Source: Deltaproteobacteria bacterium (GTDB lineage Bacteria; Myxococcota_A; UBA796; UBA9615). From it: a DNA stretch of 5,375 bases. How positions within the stretch are numbered: the stretch's first letter is position 1; each line of letters starts with the position of its first letter. Positions 4,738-5,375 of the stretch are shown here, piece by piece. A program made the translations under genes and the position numbers. Location of the stretch: the NCBI GenBank assembly GCA_029261955.1, contig JAJDAI010000049.1, positions 1 to 5,375 on the forward strand, written 5' to 3'. A model generated the notes under the pieces. The model saw only the letters and a list, made by a program, of their open reading frames with translations. It ran no database searches and had not been told where the DNA came from.

Positions 4738-5375
4738 ATGGCACGCGGAGAATTCGTCTGGTTCGAGCTCGTGACCCCCGACATCGACAAGGGCACCGCC
4801 TTCTACCCGGCCGTGGCCGGCCTGGGCACGACCGGCATGGACATGGGCGCCTTCACCTACACGATGCTCACCCGCGGTGAGACGCCGCAGGCCGGTGTGG
4901 TCAACCCGCAGGCCGAGGGCATCCCCCCGCACTGGACCTCCTACCTCTCGGTCGAGGACGTGGACGCCTCGCTGAAGGCGGTGACCGCGCACGGCGGCCG
5001 CGCGCTCGCCGAGGCCTTCGACGTCCCCGGCGTGGGCCGCATGGCGCCGGTGGCGGATCCCGAAGGCGCGACCTTCAACCTCTTCTCGCCCGCCGACCCC
5101 GAGGGCGCGAGCGTGGCCGCGTTTCACTGGAACGAGCTGTGGTCGAAGGACCCCGCCGCCGTGCTGCCCTTCTACCGGGCCGTCTTCGGCTTCGAGGTCG
5201 ACGAGATGCAGATGCCCCAGGGCACCTACTACGTACTCAAGTCGGGCGAGACGTCCATCGGCGGCGTGATGACCTCCAACCTGGCCGAGGCGCCGCCCAT
5301 GTGGCTGCCCTACCTGGCGGTCGACGACTGCGACGCCGCCACCAAGAGCGCCGAAGGCCTGGGCGCACGCACCCA
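4738..5375 (+). CDS. VOC (glyoxalase/bleomycin-resistance-like) protein with two tandem domains, 3' end outside window
   Basis: Translation from ATG 4738 gives 212 residues without a stop, and the gene runs off the window edge. Two tandem vicinal-oxygen-chelate modules are visible. The first begins GEFVWFELVTPDIDKGTAFY, continues with TYTMLTRGETPQAGVV and SYLSVEDVDASLKAV, and closes with PVADPEGATFNLFSP (about 105-118). The second begins FHWNELWSKDPAAVLPFY, continues with FGFEVDEM and TSIGGVM, and reaches PYLAVDDCDAA at the window end. This two-module pattern matches soluble VOC proteins often annotated as glyoxalase-like or hydroxylase (CFP-30B type), usually about 250-260 residues, so some 45 residues are probably missing. 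Candidate metal ligands such as E10 and E133 occupy the usual first-strand position of each module, but substrate and metal cannot be assigned. It is divergent from the rhodanese gene; no clear promoter is visible upstream. The family call is firm, the reaction unknown. Confidence 0.9.
   Translation, partial: MARGEFVWFELVTPDIDKGTAFYPAVAGLGTTGMDMGAFTYTMLTRGETPQAGVVNPQAEGIPPHWTSYLSVEDVDASLKAVTAHGGRALAEAFDVPGVGRMAPVADPEGATFNLFSPADPEGASVAAFHWNELWSKDPAAVLPFYRAVFGFEVDEMQMPQGTYYVLKSGETSIGGVMTSNLAEAPPMWLPYLAVDDCDAATKSAEGLGART

Larger units (their letters stand above)
4439..4744 (-). pseudogene. Thioredoxin/TlpA-like fragment, in frame with the rhodanese gene
   Basis: The minus-strand frame upstream of the rhodanese ATG is open for 102 more codons to a GTG at 4744-4742. 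Its segment at about 4598-4699 reads VTFFFFQSWCPGCHSHGFPA and continues to GDTVRF. This is the core strand, WCxxC active site (Cys codons at 4672-4670 and 4663-4661) and first helix of a TlpA-like thioredoxin fold. The N-terminal part expected before it is absent, and after GDTVRF the family pattern is lost in all three frames I read. Codons keep a high G/C third position to roughly 4520, then look like a linker or intergenic DNA up to the rhodanese ATG. Neither the GTG at 4744 nor the one at 4723 has a ribosome binding site, and the first overlaps the VOC start antisense. I favour a truncated remnant. The alternative is a real, short N-terminal redox extension of the rhodanese. I see nothing else in this 300-base stretch except the VOC ribosome binding site. 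Confidence 0.45.

Noticed and set aside
3986..4774. Plus-strand open frames across the rhodanese region (also 4086-4733)
   Set aside because: Shadows of the minus-strand rhodanese, whose CxxGxRS active-site loop identifies the real frame. The plus frames show no family motif.
4432..5127. Minus-strand open frame antisense to the VOC gene
   Set aside because: It is Arg/Gly/His-rich with no motif, whereas the plus strand encodes a clear two-module VOC protein.

Overview
This is a very GC-rich (about 70% by eye) bacterial chromosome segment with strongly G/C-biased third codon positions. Genes are packed tightly, and the exported proteins include an IPT/TIG domain ending in an Asp-rich DDDDSA tail and a Spy/CpxP-like periplasmic protein. 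That combination suggests a Myxococcota-like (former deltaproteobacterial) or similar high-GC Gram-negative organism. This is an inference from style; there is no rRNA or other marker gene in the window. I see no tRNA, rRNA, CRISPR array, insertion sequence or phage gene.

Layout from left to right. The 3' end of a gene for a secreted or surface protein with a cysteine-rich IPT/TIG domain (1-444, +) runs tail-to-tail into a small zinc-ribbon gene (459-743, -). The zinc-ribbon gene is divergent from maeB (857-3118, +), which encodes a full-length hybrid malic enzyme with a C-terminal phosphotransacetylase-like domain. A Spy/CpxP-like periplasmic protein gene follows on the same strand (3194-3874), 75 bp after maeB. 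The hairpins in that gap give no clear terminator. A strong hairpin at 3884-3934 separates this gene from a convergent rhodanese-domain gene (3947-4438, -).

Upstream of the rhodanese gene the same minus-strand frame stays open to 4744 and contains a short piece of a thioredoxin/TlpA-type protein with an intact WCPGC motif. This piece lacks most of the fold and has no visible ribosome binding site. It overlaps, antisense, the start of a VOC (glyoxalase-like) gene (4738 to the window end, +) that does have a good ribosome binding site. I read it as a gene remnant, or less likely as an N-terminal extension of the rhodanese.

The genes do not form one obvious pathway. maeB supplies pyruvate and NAD(P)H from malate. 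The rhodanese and the thioredoxin remnant suggest sulfur or redox chemistry, and the Spy-like and TIG proteins act outside the cytoplasm. I find no convincing new multi-gene system. The points most worth a second look are the thioredoxin/rhodanese junction, the cysteine-rich TIG insert and the conserved-looking zinc-ribbon protein.
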